NCBI GenBank assembly: GCA_902495835.1
Contig: CABUYS010000074.1
Coordinates: 1-7,100 of the forward strand
Reading direction: 5' to 3'
DNA from: an uncultured Oscillospiraceae bacterium
GTDB lineage: Bacteria > Bacillota > Clostridia > Oscillospirales > Acutalibacteraceae
DNA: 7,100 nucleotides
Below the pieces are notes generated by a model. It had not been told where the DNA came from, ran no database searches, and saw nothing but the letters and a program-made list of their open reading frames with translations. How positions within the stretch are numbered: position 1 is the first letter of the stretch; each line of letters opens with the position of its first letter. The position numbers and the translations under genes were made by a program. Shown piece after piece: positions 6,305 to 7,100 of the stretch.

Positions 6305-7100
6305 TTATATCATATTTTTTCTCATAAAATTATAGGCGTTATAAAAAAATATTTTATTGAGAAGTTCTTCTTTATAACTCTTTTTTAAAAAATAATCATA
6401 AATATCTTCCAAAGATTCTATTCCTTTAATTTCCGAAGGAATATCTGCACCATCGAAATCACTTCCGATTGCTAAAATATTTTCTCCTCCTATTTCCAAA
6501 AAATGCTCAATGTGTTTTCTAATATCATCAAATGTAGCTTCTTCGCTTGGTTTTAAAAAATAATTGCAAAAAGTTATTCCAACTAACCCATTTACGGATT
6601 TTATAACATTAAATTGCTCGTCAGTTAAATTACGCTTATGATTGCAAACGCTTCGAGAATTTGAATGAGTCGCTATGAAAGGTTTTGAAGCTATCTCACT
6701 TACGTCGTAAAATAATTTCTCGCTCGCGTGAGATAAATCTGCGATAATTCCTACTTTTTCCATTTCTTTTAGTGCAGCTTTTCCAAAACTGCTTAATCCC
6801 TCGGAGCTTTCTGAACCTCCTCCGATTTCGCACGTACCATTCCACGTCAAAGTCATAATTTTAACGCCGAAATTATGCAAATTTTGAACGTTATCTATGT
6901 TTCCTGCCAATGCAGCTCCGCCTTCAACGGTCAGTATTACTCCGCTTTGATTTTTTAAACTTTCTATGTCTTCAAAACTCTTGCATATTTTGAAATACTT
7001 ACCGTATTTATTTTCCTGAGCATACAATTTTTGCACTGCTTTATTAAAAAAATTATATGCATTATCGCCCCTGAAGTCATCGGGAATCCAAACAGCAAAA
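6305..7100 (-). CDS. Membrane (renal-type) dipeptidase, peptidase family M19, N-terminus outside window
   Basis: A zinc dipeptidase that cleaves dipeptides, in bacteria often with broad tolerance including D-residues at the C-terminal position. The frame stays open through the high edge of the window, giving 264 visible residues, while the family is usually about 310-330. The first metal ligands (the N-terminal HxD motif) are therefore missing. Counting the first visible residue as 1, the bridging glutamate is in LTVEGG (E59). The zinc histidines are in DLSHAS (H124) and ATHSNSR (H145). The substrate-binding arginine is in NHKRNLTD (R156), and the catalytic aspartate region is GSDFDG (212-217). 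All visible active-site residues are intact. A GTG at 7034-7036 is not the real start, because homologous sequence (FAVWIPDDFRGDNAYNFF) continues upstream of it. Its stop lies 24 bases before the phosphoesterase. Whether this protein is cytosolic or exported cannot be judged without the N-terminus. Confidence 0.94.
   Translation of the reverse strand, partial: FAVWIPDDFRGDNAYNFFNKAVQKLYAQENKYGKYFKICKSFEDIESLKNQSGVILTVEGGAALAGNIDNVQNLHNFGVKIMTLTWNGTCEIGGGSESSEGLSSFGKAALKEMEKVGIIADLSHASEKLFYDVSEIASKPFIATHSNSRSVCNHKRNLTDEQFNVIKSVNGLVGITFCNYFLKPSEEATFDDIRKHIEHFLEIGGENILAIGSDFDGADIPSEIKGIESLEDIYDYFLKKSYKEELLNKIFFYNAYNFMRKNMI

Noticed and set aside
7034..7036. GTG as the start of the dipeptidase gene
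   Set aside because: The frame continues upstream to the window edge with dipeptidase-like sequence and the N-terminal metal motif is absent. The gene is cut by the window.
1..7100. A novel defence, mobile or biosynthetic system
   Set aside because: All six genes are recognisable families in a conserved protein quality-control context. There are no repeats arrays, integrase, transposase, toxin-antitoxin pair or unexplained coding space.

Overview
This window is a low-GC stretch (by eye about one third G+C) in which every gene lies on the minus strand. Reading along that strand, from high to low coordinates, it carries: the C-terminal part of an M19 (membrane/renal-type) dipeptidase, a calcineurin-like metallophosphoesterase, trigger factor (tig), clpP, clpX and most of lon. 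The lon gene runs off the low edge before its catalytic lysine and stop codon. The AT-rich codon use (AGA for arginine, many AAA, ATA and TTA codons) and strong GGAGG ribosome binding sites fit a low-GC Bacillota such as a Clostridia- or Tissierellia-type anaerobe. The tig-clpP-clpX-lon order is too widespread to settle the taxon, and no species is claimed.

Layout. At 6305-7100 is the dipeptidase, missing its N-terminus. At 5591-6280 is the phosphoesterase, 24 bases after the dipeptidase. At 4248-5537 is tig, 53 bases further on. At 4132-4247 is the only sizeable gap within the core cluster; it holds a long AU-rich hairpin and a weak candidate promoter. At 3550-4131 is clpP and at 2158-3504 is clpX. 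From 2142 to base 1 is lon, which starts 15 bases after the clpX stop. No gene-free stretch exceeds 300 bases. I see no tRNA, rRNA, CRISPR array, insertion sequence or phage gene.

Function. Four genes form a cytosolic protein quality-control module. Trigger factor holds nascent chains at the ribosome exit. ClpX unfolds substrates and feeds them to the ClpP serine peptidase chamber. Lon is a self-contained ATP-dependent protease. The two upstream enzymes are probably housekeeping passengers of the same directon.

The main anomaly is the start of lon. The conserved Lon N-terminus is open back only to an in-frame TGA at 2143-2145, and no ATG, GTG or TTG lies between that stop and the conserved core. 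The best-placed start behind a good Shine-Dalgarno is ATT at 2140-2142. A 7-codon micro-ORF overlaps both the clpX stop and this ATT. The second point of interest is the tig-clpP hairpin, which pairs fully only in the transcribed strand. I found no evidence for an undescribed multi-gene system here.
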